A stretch of DNA of 64,000 nucleotides from Suillus spraguei (GCA_016800925.1 JABCPU010000099.1:122668-186667); one strand, 5' to 3'. Positions 44,647-56,075 are shown, numbered from the stretch's first letter. The notes: generated by a model not told the origin, from the sequence alone. A program made the numbers and translations.

Positions 44647-46299
44647 TCACCAAAGGAGTCAGAAGCCGTTAAGCTTAATTGTAAGGGATTGATGGTTTAC
44701 AAACAAACTTACAAAACCACCTCACCGATGTTCGTATCTCGCAGTTCAGTACTTTTGATGGTGCGTTTCGTGGATGAGTACTTAGATTCAATATAATATA
44801 ACATACCACAATCTCGTTTCAACCACTGTGCCTAGACGCCACCTCAACCAATCCAACCGACAGGACACTTTGACCTATTTTACGGCTACTAGCAGGCTTC
44901 GCAAGGGGTTGAACTTCAAGTTCAAGATACATTCATCGGAGTCATTACTACATACTATGATACAAATGACACGATGTCTGAAGACCAAATACCATGTCAA
45001 CAATGAGAGCGATATGGGAAAAGTACTAAGACATTGATGAGCGAAAGACGATGACAACAGAAGATCAGGGCGGTTCATGAGCTGCACGAGATCGATCATT
45101 TGTGGCTGCTCAACAACAACCTTGGATGTGCTCGCTTGATGAGTGTCTCGACGTGTGCTATCCGAACTCAAGTTGGGGAAGAGCAAGGGAAAGGAAGAGA
45201 GTGAGAATATCTTGAGGTCAGGGGTCGAGCTACGAGCTCGACACTTATTGTGAATCTTCGGGATTGATGGCGCAATATTACCGGGCGTCGGCAGCATGGT
45301 TTTGACGTTGACTGGCATATATAAGAAGGTATTTTCTGTACGACTACGCTATGCGTTTGTCACTGTAAAAGCTGAGTTGGTATTACTTCACAGAATGTCA
45401 GTCCGAGACTTGCGTCATCAATCCCGAAGATTCCCGATAAGTGTCGCGTACCTCGACCCCTGATAATCCAAGAGGTCCTTACTATATGAGTGACCAGACT
45501 ACCAGTCCCCTGTTACCCGTCCGAAAATTTTCGGTTCCCAGAAGCGTCACTTCAAGGTGCGAGCATTTCTCCTTCAAGCCTATGGAGGACCCCGAGGACC
45601 CCACCTTCGTTACTAAAGCCTGTTACAACAGATATTCCTGCGCTGACGCGGCCGTCCAGCAATGTCTTCCCTCCACGGCCAACACTGTGTCTGCTGCTCA
45701 ATGTTCTGAACTCCATGTCCATTGCAATGCCCTCATTTTTTCAATTTCTAACTTATCTCCAGTATCACAAAGTCGCCACACCACTCTGGCCTTCTCATCC
45801 ACCCATTTGATATCAACCATGCAAACACTTTTACGACACTGCCGCCTACGAAGGAGCGTCGACTTGCATCATATACTTACATCATCGCATCATACATGTA
45901 GTCTCATTGTTAATAAAAATTTGTCCTGCAGGACATTGTATCATTCATGCACCACTACTCCGAGTCTACAGCTCCGTGCAACGTACTAAAAGTGCTCAGT
46001 TGATCTCGAGTGGGAGAGATATGCAGATATACTGCAGATGCAGCAGGAAGTGTAGCACTAAAAGATGGGGAACGTGCTCAATAATCTACGACATGTACAC
46101 CTGCAGTTAGTGCTGAAGTGAGAGTGCTGAATGTTGATACTGGGATGACAGTGGAACTGGACATCAGTGGCGAGTCAAGATTGAATTCAGGTTGAGGCTC
46201 GACAGACGGAGAAGCGAGACGAACGCATGCAAAACTTGTGTTGCCCTGCGAGGGCAAAGACTTTGTGTGTCTCACTGAAAACCGTTTGAGTGTTCCAGA
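44647..46299. other. Spacer region with weak open frames
   Basis: Open frames at 44875-45318 (-) and 45441-45989 (+) have no domain support. An imperfect inverted repeat (about 45217-45272 with 45415-45475) lies inside and breaks both. Confidence 0.3.
45217..45475. repeat. Imperfect inverted repeat, arms about 55 bp
   Basis: The left arm contains TCAGGGGTCGAG, CGACACTTAT and GAATCTTCGGGATTGATG. The right arm contains CATCAATCCCGAAGATTC, ATAAGTGTCG and CTCGACCCCTGA. The loop is about 145 bp. Confidence 0.7.
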
Positions 46300-46634
46300 T
46301 AAAAACTCGAATATACTAGTGCTTACCTTGTGGAGCAAGAGCACGTTTTGCGCGGTAAGCATGGGTAGATAGACGGTCGCTGGAGTTGATGCCAAATGCA
46401 TCGAAAAGGTAGACTAGTACTGATGTTTTCGTCGTAGTGAAATCCTCGCATGATTCCTCCCAACAGTGTAAGGCCCACACCATCATGATTGACGTTCCTG
46501 CGTGCTTGCTCGTTGCCGTTGGTAGTAGTTGGCGAGGCCTTCCAGATTTCGAGTGGAATAAGACTGATAGAGTGCCGGAAGTGCGAACTTTGTGCCTTCG
46601 ATTTTATCTTTAAGCCACGCAGCGACGCTGGAGT
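46300..46634 (-). pseudogene. C-terminal fragment of a transposase-like Agaricomycete protein
   Basis: On the minus strand, adjacent frames give AAWLKDKIEGTKFALPALYQ, then IPLEIWKASPTTTNGNEQAR and LTLLGGIMRGFHYDENIST, then FDAFGINSSDRLSTHAYRAK. Proteins with a (P)TTTNGNEQ-type motif near the C-terminus are common in mushrooms and look transposon-derived (memory, not checked). Two one-base shifts separate the parts. Its 5' side stops exactly at the inner edge of the inverted duplication, so the arm truncated it. Confidence 0.45.
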
Positions 46635-46924
46635 AGTCTATCTTTACAATGAACGTCAAAGAGATTAACAGTGGGACACAAACACTCGCTCACTATGCGG
46701 TGGCCACCGCTTTGCTCACGCTTCTTACGACTTACGTCATCATCATGCTTCAGCAACGGGGCTGGGTTCACAAACGTGAAGCTACCTTGCTGCAGCGTGC
46801 ACTATGGCCCGTTCATTTACTCTGGAGGCTCGTACGTTGTCGACTTCCGCCCCAGTTGACTCAGAGTATAAGTAACTGGAGACAAAGGACGAGCAAAGAG
46901 GGTGGCGAAAGTAGGACTGTCTGA
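46635..46924 (+). pseudogene. Duplicated last exon of the CorA-like gene
   Basis: It encodes SIFTMNVKEINSGTQTL and the final hydrophobic helix exactly as the left arm does, ending at the same stop. No upstream exons exist here. Confidence 0.8.
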
Positions 46925-47448
46925 TGTCGCAAGTCCGCTGGCATTGAGCAAGTTACGTCCATGTATTAGTATCATGATGTTGGCGGGTTGATTTCCAACA
47001 TTACAAGAGGTTGCCTACGGTTATGAATGTCGCGGCCGTGATGATATGGATTCAAGTATATACGTACATACGGTTGATTAACATGCTTGTAAATATACTC
47101 ACCGTCCTTCTACTATGGAAAGCCAGACCACCGTGCTCTGTTTCCAAGTCTTCTACTTCTCAGAACCTTCCTAGTAAGGCAAGTAGCTTCTGTTGGCCTC
47201 CGGACACCCCGTGCGACTCACGACTGTTCAAAAATCTAAATTTCATCGACCTTTAATTATAATGCGTGCGCAGGAGCTTCGGCTGCAAGAAATATAAGAA
47301 CAGACGATGAACAAACATAGCACTCAGTGTCGTAACTTTCATCTACAGAATCAACTTCAAACCAGCCATTCACAAACATGCGAACACCCTGTGCGTCCAT
47401 TTAGTGCGTCACATGATGTAGATTTATATATAAAATGTAGTCTGTAGG

Positions 47449-49358
47449 CTACCATTGATCAGCGATGCTAATCTCATCACTTTCGTTATCGGAGAAATCC
47501 CAAACAACAAGACCATTGTGATCGAGCCCTATAAGGTCGACATCTCCATCAACAGAAACATCAGGCTCATCCTCTTCGATGAGGCTATCCAACTGTTGAT
47601 GGTGTACCGTATCTGATATGAGATGTCAATTGAGAGTGTCGAAAGGAGAGTCATGCAGTGTCTTACCCAGCCCTAATCCACCGCCAACATCACCCATATA
47701 GTAGCCATCCTCGTTGAATGGCAGATCTTGATGGTTATTGAGCAGCGGTAAATCCTCCAGTTCCTCATCTGAATATTCATCAGAGACATCAAGGAGCGCG
47801 GAGTTGTTGCCATGCTGGAGCTTATCGAGCAAATCATGATAGACAGTCCATGCTGAGTCACGGTCAACGATGGGACAGCCTATTTCTTCATAGCACAGTT
47901 GGATATAATCGTTCAGGTTGGGAGGCACAAGGTCAAAGACGGGATGGCTTGGATTAATGTAGACTCCCCAAACGTGGTCAATAGCATCTTGTTCGACAGT
48001 GATCTGATGATAACAAAAACGTGAGGAAAAGAAACCTAGAAGGAGGATACATGATGACGTACCTTGAAGTCAAGAGCCCCGAAATCTTCGGGCGTGTTGT
48101 AGATGAGATTGGGGACACCATGGGGAAGTACCTTGTTGCGATCACGCCGCTTCGCTGTGTTGTTCACGCGGTCCCGGCATGCATCAAGTTCGCGCTGTAG
48201 CCAAGGAATGAAGACCCAACGGAATACCATTCTGAAGTGGCAATGATTAATATTTAATATATCACCAGCATCATGAACAGAAAACTTACACTTGGAGCGT
48301 GTTGCTACTGTCATACCAACCTTCATTGACTCCTCGGTCCAGTATTGATTCGAAGCCGGGAGTAAAACGTCTACGTAGCTGCGACCATGTAATCTCAGGC
48401 ATTACGTTCTTCTTCGTTCGCATCCAACGATGCTGAAGTGTGCCTTGCAATGCAGGGTCATGCCATTGCCATAGCATGGTGTGGGCATTTGCAATACCGT
48501 AGTTCTCAGTACCTGGGTCGCTTTGTGTTACCATAGGCATATCTAAAATAATCTTGTGAATCATTCAAGTGACTAATAGGATAGAAATACTTATGACCGA
48601 GAGTCTGAATGGTATCTAAGTAGTAACTGAGGATAAGCTGTGGGTTCCTGTTAGAATGCCAGACACGGATCCAGAGGATGCGCCCTGAGAATGGCTCAAT
48701 TCCAGTGTGCAGTGCGAGACCGAATCTTAACCATTTATCATGTTGATCTACGGCAAATAAGTCATTGACCCCTGCAGCCCAAAAACGTTTCCTTTTCAAA
48801 CGTTGTGCCTTCCGCTCCGCACAAGGTCTGGCTCATAAGCTGCGAAATAAGCTCGTACTACAGTCCTGTATAAGTTCCAAATGAGTTGCGCTTGCTGCCA
48901 TTGAAGTGACAAAAAACAAAACATATGTACCTGGCTACACTCATGCCTTTTTCATGGAACAGGAGGCTGATCATCTCCCTTGCTCCGGCGTTGGGATAAA
49001 ATTGACGTAGGTCAAGCATGGCTTCGCGAATGGATTCAATGGTGTGCCCTTGCTGATGAGTTCGTCGAAGACCCATGCTAAGACGGATCTCTACAAATTT
49101 TGTAAGCCTTGAGCGAGCGAGTCAGTGCTGTGACTTGGAATGTCTGAGATAGTGTAGAAAGTACTCACCCAAGTCCATAACATTCAGTGTCAAAATGTTT
49201 CCGCAAACCATCTACAATCTGTTTGTCTGTTTGACGTGCCTTCCATAACTGAAGGATGTGAGGTGCAATCTCATCAAGGGGTGCTAGGGCCGATTGTCAA
49301 TGACGAAGTCTGAAATCATCAAAAAGATACGCACGAGTTGGTTTGTATTGGTTGGGCA
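47449..49358 (-). pseudogene. Integrase-core (DDE) transposase, one frameshift
   Basis: It begins MPNQYKPTRA, followed after an intron by PLDEIAPHILQLWKARQTDK. Then come MGLRRTHQQGHTIESIREAM and FHEKGMSVAR, KRFWAAGVNDLFAVDQHDKW (first catalytic Asp in AVDQ), PMVTQSDPGTENYGIANAHT (second Asp), LRRRFTPGFESILDRGVNEG and RWVFIPWLQRELDACRDRVN (likely Glu). It ends with an acidic tail to IADQW. Eight or so exons splice by GT-AG. Near 48818 one base is missing in GTGCGGAGCGG compared with the expected ...VRQRKAQRLKRKRFW reading, which knocks the frame. Otherwise all catalytic parts are present, so loss is recent or an error. Confidence 0.75.
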
Positions 49359-49549
49359 TACCTGGTATGAATCAGCCAGTGCTAATACTACTAAGGAGAA
49401 ACACAAAATACTTAAAGCGTTTAGTTCCCAAGGCCACCGAGGACGAAGCATATCTGCAGCGACTGAGGCTCCAAGCCAGAGAACAATAATTACGTGTCCG
49501 CAGCTGGTGAGATTCCTGTCTTCAGAGTTGAGAATGTCGGTGGCTATGT

Positions 49550-49965
49550 TCTTACCTGAAGAGTAAATTCAAGTCGGACCGAGTCTCACTGGATCCCTGG
49601 ATCCTCTATCTTCACTGCGCTGCTCTGCACCATGTTCAGGCTGACTTACCTGAAGAGTAAATCAGGCGGAGTCTCACCGGATCCTCTATCTCCGCTAGTA
49701 CTTTCGTCACCCGACGAGCAGGTCTTTTCACAATTGAAATGCAAATTAAGCTATCTACTTTGGCTGATCATGAAGTTTGAAGGCACAATGTCACCAAGTC
49801 TTGCAAAGGCATCGCTGGATTAAGGGCCAAGTCTCACTAAATCCTCTATCTCTGGGACTATGTTCTTACCTGAAGAGTAAATCGGGCCGAGTCTCACTGA
49901 TCCTCTATCCTCACTGCGCTGCTCTGCACCATGTTCAAGCTGACTTACCCTGAAGAGTAAAGCGT
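49550..49965 (+). repeat. Direct repeats in the transposon's divergent promoter region
   Basis: TTCTTACCTGAAGAGTAAAT with GAGTCTCAC(T/C)GGATCC, CCTCTATC and CACTGCGCTGCTCTGCACCA recurs at about 49552, 49645, 49830 and 49863. The region separates the transposase from the kinase gene. It may contain promoter repeats. Confidence 0.65.
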
Positions 49966-50050
49966 CAAAGCAAGATTTTGTATTTAATGGGCCGTTCTCT
50001 GGTACCCAAGTTTTATTGCTATCCCTCACCACCTCTGCTCAACCCCAACA

Positions 50051-52842
50051 ATGTCTGGGTTTGAATTAGTATCTCAGTTCACCGAAGATGCATTTGCGAA
50101 GAAGGATCAAGTATGCGAACGTCCTGCCTGCAGTGCCATGATTTTCAGGGGTGACCCCTGTTTTTATGTGGGCACTATAGACCCTGGGAAACCAGGTCGT
50201 AATGTCTGCAGTTCTTGTCATGAACGGTACCGAGGGAAGCTAGCTACGTCCGTGAGACCCACAACTAACAGTGAGTTTTCTACCGCTTATACTTGAAGTC
50301 TGGCACTGATAAGTCTGCTTGGCTGTCACTTGCAGGACGAGACATGATGTCAAACCGTGAATTGCCAGATCCACATGTTATCCGACAATCTGTCAATGCT
50401 GCGCAACGAAAGTGTAAGTAGACCGATAGCATTTTACATCATACGAGTCTTACAGTTATTCAGCAACACTTAACCCACCACCTGTGGTGGCCATGGCACG
50501 CTCCACCATGGGTCCCAATGTCAATGTGCCATCAACATGGCAGCGTCCGATCCAACCCTCCAGTTCTAATTCACAGGCTATGGGCTCACGGGCCTCTGGT
50601 TACTCTTCACACCATGCTCATTATGGGTCCGAACGCGAGCGCTGGGCTAAGCTTTCGTATGCCATACCAGCAGCACAGACCATTTCTCTGGAAATCTCGG
50701 CTGTTCATGAGGGCGGGGTCAGGCGAAAGGGTAGTCGTGGCATTACTATTGGGGTATGTGTTTTATCTTCAGAATTGTGGATTGGTTATTAATGATATAT
50801 CTCTAGAACATTTGTGAGGGCCTAAAGGATATCGATGCTCGTATCGATGCACCTGGACTTATAACAATCGCACTTGATACCATCCTGCCAAAGATCCGGA
50901 CTTTTTGTTCTGATTTTGTCTGGTATGACAACGAGTTTGTTGTGCGGGATGGAAAATGGGTAGATCTCTCCACTCACCAGGCCGGACAACCTTACTTCCT
51001 CGATCAATGCTTACAAGCAAGTCGCAAAGCTTCGAAGCCAGTGATCTTCAAGTCAAAACAGTTCTCATTAATGGTAGTCGCACCTCAAACACGCTGGCTA
51101 GAATATGAAGACTGGATGGAACGAGTTGCAGAAGAGGTAAAGTATCATGTTTTATTCTGCGTGTCAACCGGTTGCTTAATCAGATGTATTTTAGGCTGCT
51201 ACCAGCCGTACCACCAACCATACTACTGGTCGTACCACCGATTGTACCACCAGTCGTACCACCAGTCATACCGCCAGTCATACCGCCAGTCATACCGCCA
51301 GTCATACCGCCAGTCATACCGCCAGTCATACCGCCAGTCATACCACCAGTCATACCTTGAGCCATACCGTGCAGAGTGATGCAACCGGGGACGATGAACC
51401 CCTGCAATATGACTATACACAAGCTCAGCAGGTGAAATCCCACTCTGTTTCAGAGCTCTGAGAGAAACTAACCATGTGTTCTAGACTAGTGCAGCCTTCG
51501 AGGGCGATGTGTCTGCAGCTCAGACTATATTGTCTACTAAGCGGACTCATGTACGAACCGAGAGCAGTCATAATGCTTTACCTCCATCTCCGCCACTCAA
51601 AAAGATTGCGCCAGCAGTTATATTTCACTCGCCCGACCGTAATGACCTGAAAGCGGCCCTTAAGTCAGGTGGTACCGCAAATCTCAATGTGAAGAAAGGT
51701 AAGAGTTCTACGCTTATATCCTTCCACGAACTAATGGATGGTGTTTGTACCTAGTATTTGAAAGACAGAGTGAAACTATACATTTCTACCCCATCCCTAA
51801 TCGCCCTCTAATGGAGATCTTACGAAACAAGGATTATCGCTCATTTACGCTCGACACTGCCGAGTCTTATGTTGGCCAGTTGATGGTTGACATATCCCAT
51901 GACAGCACTATTGGGATGGGTGGGTTCAAGACGGCCCATCCAGGATGGCTCACCCTCACTCCTCCTCCAGTTTCCGGACTTGGTTCAGTTCCGCGTGACG
52001 AAATCGTGGTCAAACGGCCCTTTCACAGAGTTTTTTCACAGGCTGGCGGGTCGACTGAAGCCTTCAAGATCGGCAGGTTTCCCGTCGTAGATGAATTGCC
52101 AAAGCTTTTTCGAGAAGCCAACGTGCTATACTGGGCAAGCTCCCTTTTACAACTTACATACGACTTCATCGACCATCGACGTGCTACCTATTGTCCTCCT
52201 CCGTTCCCAGTACCACGAGTACGATTTGTGCAAGCTGGCCTTGCATTAGCATTTGTGCAAGGTCAAGCAGTCATAGCGGCTCCCTCTGGCAAACTGGGCT
52301 CAAAAAGCATCATGCCAGGGTTGAAGCCCTGCCCTATTCGAGCAGCTTATCTGCTCGAAGAACTCATTGACGGCGGTGACGATGCATTTGTCAAATTCAT
52401 TCATAACATGGACGCTGATCCTTTGCTCGACGAACTTGACTATGGCTATGATTTAGCGGTATTCTTCGCATTCACTCAACACGTTCAATATGTGAAGACT
52501 GGTGGTTTAGCATTCATATCTGACTACCAAGGTATGCATCTCTCCTTAATGACAATCCTGTGCTCACAAAACTCGTTGACCCTCAGGAAGCACGTCACTA
52601 CTGACTGACCCTCAAATATTGACAGACCCGTGCGTATGCTCTCGATCTCCGGCTCCAGTGGTTGTTGACATCCTATTATAATCAGCTCGGTCAGCGATGG
52701 ACAGGATATCTTTGGTGAAGGGAACATAGAAGTCGCGGTCACCATGTTCGAGGCGCAGCACGTCTGCAATGATTATTGTGAATGGGCTGGATTAGAGAAG
52801 TTTCAGTCAGCCGACTCTGTAGATGAAACTCACGATACTTAG
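50051..52842 (+). CDS. Alpha-type (MHCK/EF2K-like) protein kinase, transposon cargo
   Basis: There are about eight exons: 50051-50270, 50336-50413, about 50457-50753, about 50807-51136, about 51195-51432, about 51485-51698, about 51754-52531 and two short ones to the TAG at 52840. The N-terminal part has paired cysteines (CERPACSAMIFRGD, CSSCHERY), a possible zinc module. A repeat-rich linker follows. The kinase domain includes SVPRDEIVVKRPF, FVQAGLALAFVQGQ, RAAYLLEELI, FVKFIHNMDADPLL, AVFFAFTQHVQYVKTGGLAF and SDYQG. After two introns come LLTDPQILTDP, then IFGEGNIEVAV (GxGN-type loop) and HVCNDYCEW (zinc-binding H/C/C). It is complete and intact. It phosphorylates proteins; targets are unknown. 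Confidence 0.8.
51190..51365 (+). repeat. 12-bp coding minisatellite in the kinase linker
   Basis: The unit AGTCATACCGCC (with variants AGTCGTACCACC) is repeated about 13 times and encodes SHTA/SRTT tetrapeptides in the kinase frame. The unit length of 12 keeps the frame at any copy number. Confidence 0.8.
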
Positions 52843-53171
52843 TACTGTATTTGTTGATCGTTTGTTCTCACAAAACATATTTCTTGCAGCCGAAGCTCTT
52901 GCGCACGCATCATAATTAAAGGTCATTAAAATTCAGATTTTTGAACAGTCGATGAGTCGCACGGGGTGTCCGGAGGCCAACAGAAGCACTTGCCTTACTA
53001 GGAAGGTTCTGAGAAGTAGAAGACTTGGAAACAGAGCACGGTGGTCTGGCTTTCCATATTCTACAATGTCTACTGCGAATATATCTATGCATGTATCTAC
53101 ATGGTAACAATGCAGGTATATCATTGAAACACAAACGACTATCTGTCAGAGATCCCTAGTTATTAAATATC

Positions 53172-53794
53172 TATAGCTAGAGTATTTCTACCAACATCCA
53201 TGTTATCAACCGAAGCAATGTCTTTCACTTGTGCAATGATGTTACGGTCCGATCTTGTATTCTCCGACACGCTGTTGCGCCAACAGAAATGCGTCAAAAC
53301 GCTGTCCGAGGCGAACCATCAACCGCAACGCTCGTAAGTTCTGGCTCCTCCGAAATAGACGAACCGCCGGGTAACTCATCAGAGTCGTCCATCAGGGACC
53401 CGGGTTCGGGCCAATCTCCTATGCTTTCAATATTGTCTGTGAAGTCAGCCTGCTCTGTAAAGTCAGGTACCCCAAGGAGATCATTACTGATCCCATAGAC
53501 GGACAAGTAACGGAACGCCTGCCGAATAGGCTTTGCCCACGAGAACTAGGAACTAGTGTCTCTTCAGTGGTAATCAGCAGGTCCCGGAGCCCGTATGCCT
53601 TGATTCCATACGTGATGAAAGTGCTGGGCTAGACCGCGCCTCCGTCTGATTTCCGTGACACGGGATGAAATACAAGGCAGATGAAGCCTGCAATTTGCGA
53701 AGCGAGGAGCTCTCAGCTGGTCAAGCTTGTCATAAAATTTCAATGCCAGTTCTGTAGGCACGGTCTTCTGTAGCAAGGACATTAGTGGATCCAA
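53172..53794 (-). pseudogene. HET-family C-terminal fragment 2 (right arm)
   Basis: It is the inverted twin of 30096-30720 with the same internal breaks (LAQHFHHVWNQG and others). It has no HET domain. Confidence 0.75.
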
Positions 53795-54032
53795 AAGTCT
53801 TCGATATTGTAACCATGAAGATTATAGATGGGTAGATATTTGCTCCTGCTAAATATGACCGTCCATTTATACTAGTGCTGCCGGGGTCCAGTCCAGAACT
53901 ACGGTCCGAACCGGACTTTTGTGTTGGAGAAAGATCTCTGCCGATTCTAACTCGTGCGCTGGTGAAAGATTACCAAGTCGTCATTCTTGACTATATTTTC
54001 CTCCTGGAAGGCATGACGTTTGTTTTTAGCTT

Positions 54033-54352
54033 TTGTCGATCTCGACACCGATGGCAAAATGCAGCTGCAGCAGACCATTCAGACGCAATTCATATGCTGC
54101 TTCGCATTGCTCGCGTGGTTTATTATTTGGCTCTTTGCAATACTATATTGTAATGGCGTTCCGGGCCCTTCAAACTATCATTTCGACAACCACATCCTTG
54201 ACAATGGCATTCTTTCCCCGGTCGACCGTTTTAGATGCCCTTCAACGAAAATGATGAGTTCAGTAGCTGCTACTTGTGGGTATCAGCAGTTGGCTTGCGG
54301 TGATTGGACCCGTTTAACACACATGCATAATTGTGGTCTAACACCCCGGTGA
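54033..54352 (+). other. Conserved block behind peptide gene D with a hydrophobic frame
   Basis: The plus strand has a frame with FICCFALLAWFIIWLFAILY and, in another frame, MAFRALQTIISTTTSLTMAF, which stays open in modules A, B, C and D. It may be a 3' UTR or regulatory block rather than a gene. Confidence 0.3.
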
Positions 54353-54403
54353 GTTATGGGATTACATGAAAACTAATCCTGCTCACACAAGTGGAGTCAT
54401 ATT

Positions 54404-54547
54404 CTACTGCGCCGGGGGGTTCGGGTCACAGCAGTAAAACTCGCCCTTGCACCAACGGCAACATTCTGGACAATAATTGCTATCGGCAGGCATAGCTGCT
54501 GTCAAGCTGAAAGCAGCAGCAACTAAGAGGATGAAGGAGTGACGCAT
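54404..54547 (-). CDS. Small secreted cysteine-rich peptide D (47 aa)
   Basis: It is identical to peptide C for the first 44 residues: signal peptide MRHSFILLVAAAFSLTAA, then the six-cysteine stretch ending CCDPNP. A C6 run (C5 in peptide C) changes the tail to PAQ and the stop. It is the inverted twin of gene C. Confidence 0.7.
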   Translation of the reverse strand: MRHSFILLVAAAFSLTAAMPADSNYCPECCRWCKGEFYCCDPNPPAQ

Positions 54548-54750
54548 TGTTTGTGAGATGTTATCTGGGATGCAAAAACTGAAGCTGAAGGGGACAGTGG
54601 GAGGATGGCTTGCTTTTATGTGCTAAATGGTGTGCAGATCCTGCCCATCTGAAACATATCTTCGAACAGACGACATCTGCACTGCCAGCAGACATCAGAC
54701 TTGATTTGTTCCGTTCCTGACATTCTCTCGACAGGAGCGCACTAGGAAAC
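54548..54750 (-). promoter_or_regulatory. Conserved peptide-gene promoter, copy D
   Basis: It is the inverse of copy C. CATAAAAGC (minus strand; plus 54612-54620) lies about 70 bases before the ATG, and the GTCTGATGTCTGCTGGCAGT core is at about 54675-54695. Confidence 0.7.
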
Positions 54751-55385
54751 GCTGGTAATGTAATTCTAATCCGTTGTTGTACATGCAACTCACCCTGACG
54801 CTGAGAGAAATGCCAGCAAAACCCAAATTAGCCCTGAACGATAATTAGGCACTGCAGGCTATTGTAAGTATCTCTGTATGCCCTGATGTTTCTTCACTAG
54901 AATGTATATTTCATATCGGGCACAGACGTGGCACTATACATGTTGTACGTGGAGGAATGCAGGAGCCTGATAATGCCTATGGTGACCTATCCGAACATCG
55001 CAGGAAGGTAGGTCTAGTGTAGTTCTAGTTATTGTTGTATCTCCATTATAGTAGAGTACCTATTTACTCCGCAGCTTCGCTGTATGGTCGTCTGAACCAT
55101 TGGCCAGCACTGTCGTCTAGGAAAAATCTAGCAGGATATTCGTTTTTTTTAATTTTTTTGTGATCGAAGCGAGTTATCGCACGAAGTCAAGTATGTAGAA
55201 CAGAAAATTTAATATGGATGAATCAAACTCTTGGGGGCGGGGTGTTCATCAATCTACACAGCAATTGATGACGGTGCCAATGGAGAAGGTAGAGCGTCCA
55301 CAATATCTGCTTTGAAGGGTGTGAGGTATCACCGAAACACAAGCGACTACTTATCAGAAATTCCTAGTCTTTGAAATACCCATAG
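54751..55385. other. Right-arm twin of 22000-22650
   Basis: It contains the inverted WD40 blade (55063-55118) and the HET 3' flank. At the WD40 stretch the twin reads through a slightly different sequence (CGACGACAG becomes AGACGACAG). No gene. Confidence 0.5.
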
Positions 55386-56075
55386 CTAGAGTATTTCCAT
55401 GATACCGACATCCATGTTAACAACCGAAGCATGTCTCTTGTATTCTCCGATAAGCTGCTGCGCTAACAAAAATGCGTCAAAAGGCTGTCCGAGGTGAACC
55501 ATCAACCGCAACGCTCGTGAAGCAACCTCCTCTTCAACAGGCAAACCGCTGGATGGCTCGTCAGAGTCGTCCATTTGGGAGTCGTTTGTCGGGGACCCGG
55601 GCTCGTTCCAATCTCCCATGCTTTCAACATCGTCTGTGAAACCTGCATGCTCCGCAAAGTCAGCTATCCCCAGGAGATACCGATTCCATGGACGGACAAG
55701 TAAGAATGTCTGCTGATGCTGAATGGGCTTTTGCCGCGTAAACTGAACCAGGGTGTCTTCAGTGGTGATCAGTAGGTCTTGGAGCCCGTTTGCCTTGATT
55801 CCATACATGATGAGAGTCTCCTGGGCTAGACCGCGCCTCCGTCTGACTTCCGTGACACGGAATGAAATGCAAGGTAGATGAAGTCTGCAATTTGCGAAGC
55901 GAGGAGCCCTCAGTTGTTCAAGCATGTCATAAAATTTCAATGCCACATCTGTAGGCACGGTTTGCCGCAGCGAGGAGATTTGTGTGTGAATCTGATCTTC
56001 GGATATGGGAGGGTGCGTAGAGGGGTGGTGTAAGAGGTGATCAGGCGTGCTCAATTCTGTCACAGTCAATGTCAA
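55386..56075 (-). pseudogene. HET-family C-terminal fragment (right arm, open frame of 229 codons)
   Basis: Unlike its twin at 21250-21991, this copy is open from MTLTVTELSTPDHL to VGIMEIL. It contains LRQTVPTDVALKFYDMLEQL and RFANCRLHLPCISFRVTEVR. A deletion of about 39 bp near 55432 removes the DHNIIAQVKDIAS stretch without breaking the frame. It lacks a HET domain. A truncated protein could be made if a promoter were present; I see none. Confidence 0.7.

Larger units (their letters stand above)
47114..53058. mobile_element. TIR transposon (IS3EU-like) carrying an alpha-kinase gene
   Basis: The ends are TATGGAAAGCCAGACCACCG and its inverse, with inverted repeats of about 185 bp (47114-47298 / 52875-53058). 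A 6-bp duplication TTCTAC lies at 47108-47113 and 53059-53064, and the empty site (GTAGAA, plus strand) is preserved near 30826 in the left arm. Inside are an integrase-core transposase on the minus strand and an alpha-kinase gene on the plus strand, divergent from a shared promoter region of about 690 bp. A 6-bp duplication and TAY termini fit IS3EU elements as I remember them; the assignment is tentative. Confidence 0.85.

Noticed and set aside
51190..51365. CRISPR-like array
   Set aside because: It is a spacer-free 12-bp coding repeat in the kinase frame.
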